Assembly: GCF_008801405.1 (NCBI RefSeq)
Contig: NZ_VZPV01000001.1
Location: 2,666,001 to 2,730,000, forward strand
Source of the DNA: Ralstonia insidiosa
GTDB lineage: Bacteria; Pseudomonadota; Gammaproteobacteria; Burkholderiales; Burkholderiaceae
Length of the DNA: 64,000 bases
Reading direction: 5' to 3'
Below the pieces are notes generated by a model. It worked only from the letters and a program-made list of their open reading frames with translations. It had not been told where the DNA came from and made no database searches. Shown in pieces: positions 16,722 to 26,290 of this stretch. Position numbers and translations under genes: made by a program. The first letter of the stretch is position 1. Each line of letters opens with the position of its first letter.

Positions 16722-17672
16722 TCACACTGCATCGAGCGGCACCAGGAAGTCCTGGCTGATGCCGTTGCCCAGATCGCCAATGCGCTCCAGGAAATTGGTC
16801 AGCCAAGGGTGCAGGCCAACCGCAAAAATGTCTTCGATGCGAGCGTACCGCAGGTCGGCGTGGAGTTTACCAGCGCGTCGCTCGGTCTCTGCAGACTGGC
16901 TGTTACGTACAGTGGACAGAATCGCCACGACTTCGTCCATGCTGGCCAGCAGCGAGCGCGGCATATCGCTGCGCAGGATCAGCAACTCGGCCACGCGCGT
17001 CGGCGTGATGACGTTGCGATAGATTTTGCGGTAGACCTCGAAGCCCGACACCGAGCGCAGCGTGGCAGCCCAGTGATAGAAATCCCCCTGCTCGGCGGCG
17101 GCTTCATCGCGCGTGGGGGTGGACTGGAATTTCACGTCGAGCAGCCGCGCGGTGTTGTCGGCGCGTTCCAGGAAAGTGCCCAGACGCATGAAATGGAAGG
17201 CGTCATCCGTGAGCATGGTGCCGACCTGCACGCCGCGCGACAGGTGCGAGCGGAACTTGACCCACTCGAAGAACTGCGACGGATCATCGCGCAGCATGCC
17301 CTCGGCCATCAGACGCTGCACATCCAGCCAGGTAGTGTTGATGGTCTCCCACACCTCAGTTGTGAGGGAGCCGCGCACGGCTCGGGCGTTCTCACGCGCG
17401 CCGCGCAAGCAACTCATGATCGACGACGGGTTGGTCATGTCGCGGACCATGAAGTCGATCACGTCGTCGCGCGAAAGTAAGCCGTAGCGGTCGGCAAAAA
17501 CCCGCGTGAGTTCAGAGATATCGAGCATCGCCCACCAGCCCTGCTCCGCCACTTCCGCCGATTGCGGCATCAGCGAGGTCTGATAGTTCACGTCGAGCAT
17601 GCGGGCGGTATTCTCGGCCCGTTCGGTATAACGCGCCATCCAGAAGAGGTGGTCTGCGGTTCGGCTGAGCAT
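16722..17672 (-). CDS. Alpha-E domain-containing protein
   Basis: A 316-residue all-helical protein of the alpha-E (DUF403) family. It begins MLSRTADHLFWMARYTERAENTARMLDV, the family hallmark, and ends with LTNFLERIGDLGNGISQDFL. Alpha-E proteins are found beside, or fused to, circularly permuted ATP-grasp proteins and transglutaminases, exactly as here. They are thought to help the ligase, but no reaction has been assigned. It starts 49 bp after the ATP-grasp gene and ends 57 bp before the transglutaminase start. Confidence 0.93.
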   Translation of the reverse strand: MLSRTADHLFWMARYTERAENTARMLDVNYQTSLMPQSAEVAEQGWWAMLDISELTRVFADRYGLLSRDDVIDFMVRDMTNPSSIMSCLRGARENARAVRGSLTTEVWETINTTWLDVQRLMAEGMLRDDPSQFFEWVKFRSHLSRGVQVGTMLTDDAFHFMRLGTFLERADNTARLLDVKFQSTPTRDEAAAEQGDFYHWAATLRSVSGFEVYRKIYRNVITPTRVAELLILRSDMPRSLLASMDEVVAILSTVRNSQSAETERRAGKLHADLRYARIEDIFAVGLHPWLTNFLERIGDLGNGISQDFLVPLDAV

Positions 17673-17721
17673 GGCGTTCCCTATCCGTATTCAATTATGT
17701 CGGTTGCGAGATGTCGACGCG

Positions 17722-19203
17722 TTAGCGCTCCAGCACCCACGTGTCCTTCGTCCCGCCGCCCTGCGACGAGTTGACCACCAGCGAACCCGCGCGCAACGCC
17801 ACGCGCGTCAGGCCGCCCGGCACCATGCGCACGTCCTTGCCGGACAGCACAAAGGGCCGCAGGTCGATATGGCGCGGTGCGATGCCGGCTTCCACGTAGG
17901 TCGGGCACGTCGACAGCGCCAGTGTCGGCTGGGCGATGTACTGGTCGGGACGCGCCTTCACCACCTCGCGGAACGCAGCAATCTCATCCTTGGTAGCCGC
18001 CGGACCGACCAGCATGCCGTAGCCGCCCGCACCGTGCGTCTCCTTGACCACCAGTTCGCCCATGTGATCGAGCACGTATTGCAGGTCGTCCGGCCGGCGG
18101 CACATGTAGGTCGGCACGTTGTTCAGGATCGGCTCCTCGCCCAGATAGAAGCGGATCATGTCGGGCACGTACGGGTAGATCGACTTGTCGTCCGCCACGC
18201 CGGTACCGATGGCATTGCAGATAGTGACGTTGCCCGCGCGATAGACCGACAGCAGCCCTGCTGCACCGAGCGAGGAATCGGGGCGGAAGACCAACGGATC
18301 AAGGAAGTCGTCGTCGACACGTCGGTAGATGACGTCGATGCGCTGCGGGCCCTGTGTGGTGCGCATGTAGAGATGGTCGTCCTGCACGAACAGGTCGTGC
18401 CCTTCCACCAGTTCCACGCCCATCTGCTGCGCAAGGAACGCGTGCTCAAAGTACGCCGAGTTGTACATGCCCGGCGTGAGCACCACCACGGTCGGGTCCG
18501 CAATGTTCTGCGGCGACACACTGCGCAGCATGTCGAGCAGCAAGTCTGGGTAATGCGCGACCGGCGCCACACGATTGCGTGCAAACAGCTCGGGGAACAA
18601 CCGCATCATCATCTTGCGGTTTTCCAGCATGTACGACACACCCGAAGGTACGCGCAGGTTGTCTTCCAGCACGTAGAACTCGCCCTCGCCGGCACGCACG
18701 ATGTCGATGCCGGCCACGTGCGCGTAGATGTCGCGCGGCACGTTCACGCCGAGCATGTCGGGGCGGTATTGGGCGTTGTTGTAGATCTGGTCGGGCGGGA
18801 TGACACCGGCGCGCAGGATGTTCTGCTCGTGGTAGATGTCGTGCAGGAAGCGGTTGAGCGCATCCACGCGCTGGCGCAGGCCGCGCTCAAGCGTGGCCCA
18901 TTCACTGGCCGGGAAGATGCGCGGGATGATGTCGAACGGAATCGTACGCTCGGTGCCGCTGTTCGATTCGTCCTTGTCGCCGTACACCGCGAAGGTGATG
19001 CCGACGCGACGGAAGATGAGGTCGGCCTCGGCACGCTTGTTCTGCAGCGTAGTGGCGGACTGTGCGCCCAGCCATTCGGCGAAGCGCCCGTAGTGGCTGC
19101 GCACCTCGCCCTGCTGGACGAGGGCTGCCGGGGCCGGTTCGGCGGCATGGGGACTGCGTTCGCCATGCCAGTTGAGCATTTCATCGTAGAACCGGACTGC
19201 CAT
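17722..19203 (-). CDS. Circularly permuted type 2 ATP-grasp protein
   Basis: A 493-residue member of the circularly permuted ATP-grasp family (DUF404/DUF407), predicted to ligate amino acids or peptides through an acyl-phosphate. Family blocks visible are YGDKDESNSGTERTIPFDIIPRI, FHVLEDN-like FYVLEDNLRVPSGVSYMLENR, ELVEGHDLFVQDDHLYMRTT, LVVKETHGAGGYGMLVGP and DIRPF-like IDLRPFVLSGKD. It is the first gene of the Anbu operon. The ATG at 19203 is preceded by a strong AGGGGAG ribosome-binding site. An upstream codon would add 11 residues and is less likely. Confidence 0.93.
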   Translation of the reverse strand: MAVRFYDEMLNWHGERSPHAAEPAPAALVQQGEVRSHYGRFAEWLGAQSATTLQNKRAEADLIFRRVGITFAVYGDKDESNSGTERTIPFDIIPRIFPASEWATLERGLRQRVDALNRFLHDIYHEQNILRAGVIPPDQIYNNAQYRPDMLGVNVPRDIYAHVAGIDIVRAGEGEFYVLEDNLRVPSGVSYMLENRKMMMRLFPELFARNRVAPVAHYPDLLLDMLRSVSPQNIADPTVVVLTPGMYNSAYFEHAFLAQQMGVELVEGHDLFVQDDHLYMRTTQGPQRIDVIYRRVDDDFLDPLVFRPDSSLGAAGLLSVYRAGNVTICNAIGTGVADDKSIYPYVPDMIRFYLGEEPILNNVPTYMCRRPDDLQYVLDHMGELVVKETHGAGGYGMLVGPAATKDEIAAFREVVKARPDQYIAQPTLALSTCPTYVEAGIAPRHIDLRPFVLSGKDVRMVPGGLTRVALRAGSLVVNSSQGGGTKDTWVLER

Positions 19204-19313
19204 GCTGTTCTCCCCTGACGGACTGCCATGTCGCACGGTTGCACGACATGTGGTTTTTATAGCACAGTGGTTTTGGGCGCCACAATGGGGCCAACCCGCT
19301 GTGCAACCAAGTT

Positions 19314-21836
19314 TTACGGCAGCGCATCAATTCCGTCTGCGGCTGTCGCCAGGGCTTCCACTTCCAGCGCGGAGGACCAGTAGCGCGGCCGCATCGACCG
19401 TGCCGTCTGCACCTCCAGCGCATCGCCGCGTGTCTCGATGACGACGGCGCCGGTCTGGTCGGTCCGCAGCCGCTCGATGTCGCGCGCCACATAGCGCTGC
19501 CACACTTGGCGGTGCGGATGTCCGTACCGGTTGCGGTAGCCGACCTGGAAAACCGCCACCTGCGGTGACACTGCGTCCAAAAACGCACCGCTGGAGCTTG
19601 TCTTGCTGCCGTGATGGGGTACTAGCAAGATGTCTGCCATCAGCCGCTCCGGGGTTTCGCTGGCCACCAACGCAGCCTCCTGGGGGGCCTCAATGTCGCC
19701 GGTCAACAGCGCCGCATGCCGGCCGTTGCCGATGCGCAGCACACAACTGCGGGCGTTGCTCGATACACGCGCACCGTCGGCGGGCGGCCGCGCCGGGTGG
19801 AGCATCTCGAACGTCACGCCGTCCCACGTCCATGCTTGCCCAGCCAAGCAGCTCGTCAGGCCGATATCGTGCGCGGCGGCCGTCGCGTGTAGTGCATGTC
19901 CGTTTGGCAGAGACGCCAACATGGTGCGTACCGGCACCGCGTCGATCACCGTTTCGGTGCCACCGGCGTGGTCGCTGTCTTCGTGGCTGACGACCAGCGC
20001 GTCCAGGGCTTCGATGCCATGCCCACGCAGATAGGGTGTGATGACGCGGGCGGCCGCATCAGCGTGGTCACCGTAGCGTGGGCCGGTGTCGAACAGGAGG
20101 CGATGGTTGGCTGTTTCAACGAGTGCGGCGGCACCCTGACCAATGTCGAACGCGACGACACGAAACTCGCCCGGCAACGGCACCGGAACACGTGCCAGCA
20201 CCATCGGCACAAGCAGCAATGCGCCCTGCGCGCGCCATGCCCACGCGCGATGGGCACCCGGCACCAACAGCAAAGCCACGCCGCCCGTTGCCAGCAGCAA
20301 GGCCCACGCAGGGGCGACTGGCGCAACCCAAACCGACCAGCTCGGCCGCGCCAACCACTCAAGCCACACCACCAACCAGCGAAAGCTCACCTCGGACAGT
20401 GCCAACACTGGCTGGGCCAACGGATCGGGCAACGCTGCGCCAACCAGTGCTAGCGGTGTCGTTAAAAAGCTGACCATCGGAATCGCCAATCCATTGGCCG
20501 CTGCCGAGACCACCGACGTCTGCTGGAACAGGAGCAACGTCAACGGCAGCAGGCCAAAGGTGACGGCAAACTGGATGCGCGTCGAGCTGGCAAACCCGCG
20601 TTGGTAACGCGCCCACCAACGCTCCGTCTCGCGATCACGTCGGCCATCGAGCACCATCTGCGCGGCCATAAAGATGATCCCGACCGCGCCAAACGACAGC
20701 CAGAACCCGGCCGACATGACGGCCCAAGGATCGACCACTGCCACCACGGCCGCTGCCCAGCACAGCGACAGGCTTGCCGGCACGTTGCGATCGGTCAGCC
20801 GCGCAATCGCGACAGTCGACAACATCAGCAGCGTGCGTTGCGCGGGAACCCCCATCCCCGCGAGCAGGCAATAGCCGAAGGCCGCCAGCATGGCTGCAAT
20901 GGCTCCTGCTCGCGGCGTTGGCATACGCAGCGGCAACGGCGTGCGCAGCCAGCGCGCCAGCCCGAACGAACGTCGCCACAGTGCCATCCAGAACGCGGCA
21001 AACAACCCAGCAATCATCGTGATGTGCAAACCGGAGATGCTGACGAGATGGCTGATGCCAGTACGGCGGAACAACTCCCAATCTTCACGGGCGATGCCGC
21101 TCTGATCGCCCACCACGAGCGCGACGATGACAGGCGCGTAGCGTGCATCGGGCAATGCCGCGAGGATGTGGCGCCGCACGGCAGCACGCCAACGCTCTAC
21201 GTTGATGCCGAAGCCTGCCTCGGCCTCGCCCAGCGCGATGTTCTGTGCGCGCTTGCCGGTGCGCACGTAGCCGGTGGCGCGGATGTCGTCGGCGAGCATC
21301 GCGTATTCGCCATCGAAGCCGCCCGGGTTGGACAGGCTATGCGGGCGTTTGAGCCGCAGCGTCAGTTTCCAACGTTGGCCGGGCTGCAGGTCGGGGATGC
21401 CGGCGCGGCGATCAGGCTCGACGCCCTCATCACCCGCCCCGCCCCAGGTGCGAGCGCCGTACCAGGAAAGGCGTACGCGCGATGGCACGGCATCGCCGGC
21501 ATCGCTGGATTCGATTTGAAAGAGAAAGCGCGTAGCGTCTTCGGAGACCTGCGGAAGTTCGGCCACCACGCCAGTCGCGATGATGTCCTTGCCCTCCCAC
21601 ACCGGGCTGAGCACGACAGACAATCGCTGTTGCGCGCGCCAATCGCTCCAGCCAAAGCCAGCAACGGAAGCACTGGTGACCAACAGGACAGAGAACAGAA
21701 TCGGTTTGCGACGCGCCACAAAGGCAAGCAGCAGACATAGCCCCAGCACCACAACCGCTTGCCACGCAGGCATGAGCACGGCCTGCATCTGCAGCGCCAC
21801 ACACCCGGCCACGAACCCAACCAACCCCAACCGCAT
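19314..21836 (-). CDS. comEC: ComEC/Rec2 DNA uptake channel protein
   Basis: An 840-residue inner-membrane protein. The N-terminus has hydrophobic helices and a periplasmic OB-like region, the centre is the competence domain with GISHLVSISGLHITMIAGLFAAF and GYCLLAGMGVPAQRTLLML, and the C-terminus is a metallo-beta-lactamase-like domain with LVVSHEDSDHAGG and PHHGSKTSSSGAFL. ComEC carries single-stranded DNA across the inner membrane in natural transformation, which Ralstonia is known to perform. All three parts are present, so it looks intact. It ends 9 bp before the tatD-family gene reading the same way. Confidence 0.95.
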   Translation of the reverse strand: MRLGLVGFVAGCVALQMQAVLMPAWQAVVVLGLCLLLAFVARRKPILFSVLLVTSASVAGFGWSDWRAQQRLSVVLSPVWEGKDIIATGVVAELPQVSEDATRFLFQIESSDAGDAVPSRVRLSWYGARTWGGAGDEGVEPDRRAGIPDLQPGQRWKLTLRLKRPHSLSNPGGFDGEYAMLADDIRATGYVRTGKRAQNIALGEAEAGFGINVERWRAAVRRHILAALPDARYAPVIVALVVGDQSGIAREDWELFRRTGISHLVSISGLHITMIAGLFAAFWMALWRRSFGLARWLRTPLPLRMPTPRAGAIAAMLAAFGYCLLAGMGVPAQRTLLMLSTVAIARLTDRNVPASLSLCWAAAVVAVVDPWAVMSAGFWLSFGAVGIIFMAAQMVLDGRRDRETERWWARYQRGFASSTRIQFAVTFGLLPLTLLLFQQTSVVSAAANGLAIPMVSFLTTPLALVGAALPDPLAQPVLALSEVSFRWLVVWLEWLARPSWSVWVAPVAPAWALLLATGGVALLLVPGAHRAWAWRAQGALLLVPMVLARVPVPLPGEFRVVAFDIGQGAAALVETANHRLLFDTGPRYGDHADAAARVITPYLRGHGIEALDALVVSHEDSDHAGGTETVIDAVPVRTMLASLPNGHALHATAAAHDIGLTSCLAGQAWTWDGVTFEMLHPARPPADGARVSSNARSCVLRIGNGRHAALLTGDIEAPQEAALVASETPERLMADILLVPHHGSKTSSSGAFLDAVSPQVAVFQVGYRNRYGHPHRQVWQRYVARDIERLRTDQTGAVVIETRGDALEVQTARSMRPRYWSSALEVEALATAADGIDALP

Positions 21837-21845
21837 GGGCGGGCG

Positions 21846-22658
21846 TCAGGGTGCCAACAGTGCTGCCAAGCGAGGAATGGCCTCGATACTGTTCCGGCGC
21901 GCCTGGGCGGCCAGTGCATCGATGGAGATGCCGCGCAGTTCCGCCATGGCGGCGGCAATGCCCGCCACCTCGGCGGGCGCATTGCGTGTGCCGACCTGCT
22001 CGCTGAACTGATCATCAGCAAGCCACGCCGGGGCGAGATCCGGGGCGTCGGTCTCCAGCACGATCGCTTCGATCGGCATCTCGGCGGCAAGCCGGCGGAC
22101 ACGGTTGGCGCGCGAGAAGGTGAACACGCCGCCAAAGCCGAGCTTGAAGCCGGAATCAACATAGGCGCGGGCCTGATCGGGGCTACCGTTGAACGCATGC
22201 GCGATGCCACGTACACCTGCCTTGGCGGCCGCGCTGCGCACCTGGTCCTGCGACTTGCGCACGTGCATCAGCACGGGCAAATCAAACTCGCGCGCAATGC
22301 GCAATTGCGCTTGGTAGACGGTGTTCTGCCGCTCGACGTTCGGATCGGGGATGAAGAAATCGAGCCCGATCTCGCCGATGGCAACAAAGCGCGGATCGTC
22401 CATCGATGCTGCGACTTGGCGTCGCAGTTCGGCCAGATCATCGTCGCTGGCCTGGGCAGCACACATCGGGTGAATGCCCAGCGCATAGCTGCAGCCCGCG
22501 TGCCGATGGGCGAGCGTGCGCACCGTATCGAAGTTCCAGCGCGCCACGGCTGGCACGACAATGTGGTTCACGCCCGCCGCGTGCGCCTGCGCGACGACCG
22601 CGTCACGGTCTGCGTCGAATTCGCGGGCGTCGAGATGGCAATGGGTGTCAATCCACAT
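21846..22658 (-). CDS. TatD family metal-dependent hydrolase
   Basis: A 270-residue TIM-barrel DNase-like hydrolase of the TatD/YcfH family. Metal ligands are in DTHCHLD (residues 4-10), IGEIGLDFF, PVLMHVRKS, GIAHAFNGS and LETDAPDL. Family members have 3'-5' exonuclease or D-aminoacyl-tRNA-related roles; the exact paralogue is not clear. The start is the ATG giving MWIDTHCHLD; an upstream in-frame codon would add ten residues. It precedes comEC on the same strand and is divergent from the DUF2845 gene. Confidence 0.9.
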   Translation of the reverse strand: MWIDTHCHLDAREFDADRDAVVAQAHAAGVNHIVVPAVARWNFDTVRTLAHRHAGCSYALGIHPMCAAQASDDDLAELRRQVAASMDDPRFVAIGEIGLDFFIPDPNVERQNTVYQAQLRIAREFDLPVLMHVRKSQDQVRSAAAKAGVRGIAHAFNGSPDQARAYVDSGFKLGFGGVFTFSRANRVRRLAAEMPIEAIVLETDAPDLAPAWLADDQFSEQVGTRNAPAEVAGIAAAMAELRGISIDALAAQARRNSIEAIPRLAALLAP

Positions 22659-22757
22659 GATCGGCTCTGGTCTATCGAAAAGCGGCAACGTACCGGAAAG
22701 ACAGGCGTTCTAGAATCCGCCTTTTCTGATACTGGGGGCCTCCGCCCGCACAATGCA

Positions 22758-23084
22758 ATGAGAACAGCCTACCTGACTTGTGCCGCACTGACCGCGCTCC
22801 TGCCCGCCCTGCCCGCCAGCGCGGAAACCATGCGCTGCGGCAGCGGCTACATCGTCCGCATCGGCGACAACAAGTCAGACGTCCTGCAGAACTGCGGCGA
22901 GCCCGTGATGCGCGATACCTTCTGCGCAACCACAGGCACCGGCAGCACGCAGCCCGCCATCAACGGCGCCTGCAGCAATGTCGACGAATGGACCTACAAC
23001 CCCGGCACCGGCCAGTTCATGACGACGCTGCGCTTTGTCGAGGGCCGGCTGCAGTCCATTCGCTACGGCAGCCGGGCTCGCTGA
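22758..23084 (+). CDS. DUF2845 domain-containing secreted protein
   Basis: A 108-residue protein with a clear Sec signal peptide (hydrophobic stretch to about residue 22, ending in PASAE), then the DUF2845 core CGSGYIVRIGDNKSDVLQNCGEP and a C-terminal LRFVEGRLQSIRYGS. Four Cys residues in the mature part suggest disulfides in the periplasm. SmpA-like proteins have a similar layout, but the assignment here rests on the CGxxxVxxGD motif. It converges with lolD and is divergent from the tatD-family gene. Function unknown. Confidence 0.85.
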   Translation: MRTAYLTCAALTALLPALPASAETMRCGSGYIVRIGDNKSDVLQNCGEPVMRDTFCATTGTGSTQPAINGACSNVDEWTYNPGTGQFMTTLRFVEGRLQSIRYGSRAR

Positions 23085-23107
23085 CACGCAGCCTCATCGC
23101 ACGGGCA

Positions 23108-23848
23108 TCAGCGCTCGACGTGCAGATGGCCTTCGCGCAAACGCAGGATGCGATCACAACGGCCGGCAAGCTCGATGTCGTGCGTGACGATGACGAAGCT
23201 GGTGCCAAGCGTACGCGTCAGTTCCAGCATCAATTGGAAGACTTCACCGGCGGTGTGGTCGTCCAGGTTGCCAGTGGGCTCGTCGGCCAGCACGCAGGCG
23301 GGTGACCCGACCAGCGCGCGTGCGATGGCCACACGCTGACGCTCGCCACCGGACAGCTCGCCTGGACGGTGCGCCGTGCGCGGGCCCAGCCCCACACGTT
23401 CAAGCGTCATCTGCGCGGTATGGCGCGCCTGCGCCTCGGCCACGCCGCGGATGCGCAGCGGCATCGCCACGTTGTCCAGCGCGGTGAATTCCGGCAACAG
23501 ATGGTGGAACTGGTAGACAAAACCCAGCGCTTGGTTGCGCAGCGTGTTGCGCTCACGCTCCTTCATGTCGGTAAAAGGCTTGCCGAGCAGCGCGACACGA
23601 CCCGAACTCGGCTCGTCCAGCCCGCCCAGCACATGCAGCAGCGTGCTCTTGCCCGAGCCCGACGCGCCGACAATCGCCACCTTCTCGCCCACGCCGATAC
23701 GGATGTCGACGCCCTTGAGCACGTCCACATTCAACCCGCCCTGCTTGAACGACTTGGACAGCCCCTCGGCCTGCAGTACCGCACCCAGACGTGCATCGGC
23801 CGGCGCATCCATGGAAGTCATGACAGCCTCACTCATCGCCTTATTCAT
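23108..23848 (-). CDS. lolD: Lipoprotein-releasing ABC transporter ATP-binding protein LolD
   Basis: A 246-residue ABC ATPase. Walker A is GASGSGKSTLL, the signature is LSGGERQRVAIARAL, and Walker B is CVLADEPTGNLD. The Lol context (permease directly upstream, overlapping by 8 bp) and MacB-like length identify LolD, which drives release of outer-membrane lipoproteins from the inner membrane to LolA. An internal Met (MSEAVMT) four codons in is an alternative start. Confidence 0.94.
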   Translation of the reverse strand: MNKAMSEAVMTSMDAPADARLGAVLQAEGLSKSFKQGGLNVDVLKGVDIRIGVGEKVAIVGASGSGKSTLLHVLGGLDEPSSGRVALLGKPFTDMKERERNTLRNQALGFVYQFHHLLPEFTALDNVAMPLRIRGVAEAQARHTAQMTLERVGLGPRTAHRPGELSGGERQRVAIARALVGSPACVLADEPTGNLDDHTAGEVFQLMLELTRTLGTSFVIVTHDIELAGRCDRILRLREGHLHVER

Positions 23849-25091
23849 AACGTAAGGCCTCCGCCGGGTTCACGCGCGAGGCGTGCCAGCTCGGATACAG
23901 CGTCGCCACCGAGGCGAGGATGAAGGAAATGATGCCGATGGTCGCAATGTCGTTCACGCGGGGGTCCGAGGGCAGTTCGCTGATGAAGTAAATGTCCTTC
24001 GGCAGGAATTGCACGCCGAAGAGGTGTTCGATAAAGGGCACAATCACGTCGATGTTGTAGGCGATGAGCGTGCCCAACCCCACGCCCAGCAGCGTGCCCA
24101 TGAAGCCGATCGCTACGCCCTGCACGATGAAGATCTTCATGATGGAACTTGGCTGCGCGCCCATCGTGCGCAGGATGGCGATGTCGGCCTGCTTGTCCGT
24201 CACCGTCATCACCAGCGTGGACACTAGGTTGAACGCCGCCACCGCAATGATGAGCGTGAGGATGATGAACATCATCTTCTTCTCGGTCTTCACCGCCGCG
24301 AACCAGTTGCGGTTCTGGCGCGACCAGTCGCGGATGTAGAGCTCGCCGGTGAGCGTGCGTGACAGCGCCTCGGCCACCTGGGGCGCGCGGTCCATGTCGG
24401 TCAGCTTCAGGCGCACGCCGGTCGGGCCGTCCAGGCGGAACAGGCGCTCGGCGTCTTCCATGTTGATCAGCGCGAGCGAGCTGTCGAACTCGTAGTGCCC
24501 CGATTCAAACGTGCCGATCACGGTGAACTGCTTCAGGCGGGGCAACACGCCAGCCGGGGTGATGGTGCCCTGCGGCGCCACCAGCGTGACCTTGTCCCCC
24601 TGGCGCACGCCAAGACCCTGGGCCAGTTGACTGCCCAGCGCAATACCAAACTCGCCGGGTTTCAGATCGTCGATCGCGCCGGACTTGAAGTCTTTGGCAA
24701 TGTCCGACACTTTCGGCTCATCCGCCGGTGACACACCGCGCAGCAGCACGCCGCGTACGGCGTCATCGCGCGTGATCATGGCCTGTGCGCCCACGTACGG
24801 CGCTGCACCGATGACTTCCTTGTTCTGCATCGCCTCATTGGCGGTGCGCTGCCAGTCGGGCAGGCTACCCGGCGCCATGACCTCGATGTGCGCGAGCACG
24901 GACAGCATGCGGTCACGCACTTCCTTCTGGAAGCCGTTCATGACCGACAGCACGATGATCAGCGCCGCCACGCCCAGCGCAATGCCAAGCATGGAGATAA
25001 GCGAGATGAAGGAAATGAAGCTGTTGCGGCTGGCACGCTTGCCCGCGCGCGTATAGCGCCAGCCGATCTGCCATTCGTATGGAAATTTCAA
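23841..25091 (-). CDS. Lipoprotein-releasing ABC transporter permease LolC/LolE family
   Basis: A 416-residue permease with the LolC/E layout: N-terminal helix after YEWQIGWRYTRAGKRASRNSF, a large periplasmic domain, and three C-terminal helices ending DIATIGIISFILASVATLYPSWHASRVNPAEALRYE. The start is a TTG giving LKFPYEWQIG, chosen because homologues begin MKFPYEW; no in-frame ATG is upstream. Only one permease gene is next to lolD, so the transporter may be a homodimer of the LolF type; a second permease elsewhere cannot be excluded. It is divergent from the RpfE-like gene. Confidence 0.92.
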   Translation of the reverse strand: MKFPYEWQIGWRYTRAGKRASRNSFISFISLISMLGIALGVAALIIVLSVMNGFQKEVRDRMLSVLAHIEVMAPGSLPDWQRTANEAMQNKEVIGAAPYVGAQAMITRDDAVRGVLLRGVSPADEPKVSDIAKDFKSGAIDDLKPGEFGIALGSQLAQGLGVRQGDKVTLVAPQGTITPAGVLPRLKQFTVIGTFESGHYEFDSSLALINMEDAERLFRLDGPTGVRLKLTDMDRAPQVAEALSRTLTGELYIRDWSRQNRNWFAAVKTEKKMMFIILTLIIAVAAFNLVSTLVMTVTDKQADIAILRTMGAQPSSIMKIFIVQGVAIGFMGTLLGVGLGTLIAYNIDVIVPFIEHLFGVQFLPKDIYFISELPSDPRVNDIATIGIISFILASVATLYPSWHASRVNPAEALRYE

Positions 25092-25189
25092 AGGGGCATC
25101 CCCGTGTGGTGTGACCGTGTGATGTGACGATGCTGTGTGACTTCGCCGGCGCACGCGCCGGGCAGCCGGAAGTTTACAATCTCGGAGCC

Positions 25190-26290
25190 ATGATCCCTGA
25201 ACTCTTTCTGATTGTCCCGTTTTGCGCCCCCGCCGCCGAGGTGGCGGACGACGCTTACCGTCAATTGACCTTGCCGGGCCTGGAAAGGTTGCTTGCCCGC
25301 GCGCGTGAGACGGAACGCGAGCGCCACGACGACGCCTACCTGCCCACGCTGCCGCACGAACGCTGGCTGGCGGCGCGCGCTGGGCTGCCCGCAGGTTCCC
25401 CAACCTCGCCGTTGCCTTCCGCCCCGTACATGCGCCTGGCCGACGGCAGCACCGCCGACACGCGCACCTGGGCCTGCCTGCAACCGGTGCATATTCACGC
25501 CGCGCGCGACCATCTGGTGATGCTCGACCCAGCGCAACTCCGGCTGGAAGCGGCCGATGCCGACGCGCTGCGCGCCGCCATCGCCCCGCTGCTGGCCGAC
25601 ATGCACTTGCACCTGGACGCCCCCCAGGCCGCCCGCTGGTATCTCCCGGATGCGCCGTTTGGCGACCTGATTGCCGCAGCTCCGCAGCGCGCCACCGGCC
25701 ACAATATCGACATCTGGATGCACAAGGGCGAGCAGGAGCGCGCCTGGCGCAAGTTCCAGAACGAAATCCAGATGACGTGGTACGACCACCCCGTCAACCA
25801 AGCCCGCGAGGCGCGCGGCCTGCTGCCGGTCAACTCGGTCTGGCTGTTCGGCCAGGGCGCCCTGCTCGACACCCGCCCGATTGCCGAGCGCATGATCGGC
25901 GCCGATCCGTTCTTCGCTGGGCTGTGCCACGCCGCCAATGCCACCGAGCTGTGCGCCGAAACGCTGGCCGCCCTGCCGGCAGACGGCACCAGCGCCGCCG
26001 TGCTACTGGGCGATGCTGGCAAGCCCTACCTTTCCGCCGACTGGTACGACTGGATCGAAACCCTGCGTGCCTACGACCGCGACTGGTTCACCCCCGCCGC
26101 CGACGCACTGGCCGACGGCCGTATCGATGCCGTCTCCCTCATCCTGACCGGCGATTCGCACTACGCCCACTACCGCGTCACCCGCCGCGAACTGGCCAAC
26201 GGGCCCTTTGGTCTATTGGGCTGGCTGCGCCGCTTCAGCCGCCCGCGCACCTTACGCGATGCGCTATCCCCGCTTTCCATGGCTGCCTGA
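25190..26290 (+). CDS. RpfE-like protein (annotated elsewhere as phosphoglycerate mutase-related)
   Basis: A 366-residue protein matching the family found next to recJ in beta- and gamma-proteobacteria and named after Xanthomonas RpfE. Conserved-looking stretches are HLDAPQAARWYLPD, GHNIDIWMHKGEQERAWRKF, NEIQMTWYDHPVNQAREARG and NSVWLFGQGAL. Some databases call these cofactor-independent phosphoglycerate mutase-like, but I see no alkaline-phosphatase-type metal motifs. The start at MIPELFL is set 12 bp after a TACAAT hexamer, so the mRNA leader would be very short. recJ begins right after its stop codon. Confidence 0.7.
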   Translation: MIPELFLIVPFCAPAAEVADDAYRQLTLPGLERLLARARETERERHDDAYLPTLPHERWLAARAGLPAGSPTSPLPSAPYMRLADGSTADTRTWACLQPVHIHAARDHLVMLDPAQLRLEAADADALRAAIAPLLADMHLHLDAPQAARWYLPDAPFGDLIAAAPQRATGHNIDIWMHKGEQERAWRKFQNEIQMTWYDHPVNQAREARGLLPVNSVWLFGQGALLDTRPIAERMIGADPFFAGLCHAANATELCAETLAALPADGTSAAVLLGDAGKPYLSADWYDWIETLRAYDRDWFTPAADALADGRIDAVSLILTGDSHYAHYRVTRRELANGPFGLLGWLRRFSRPRTLRDALSPLSMAA

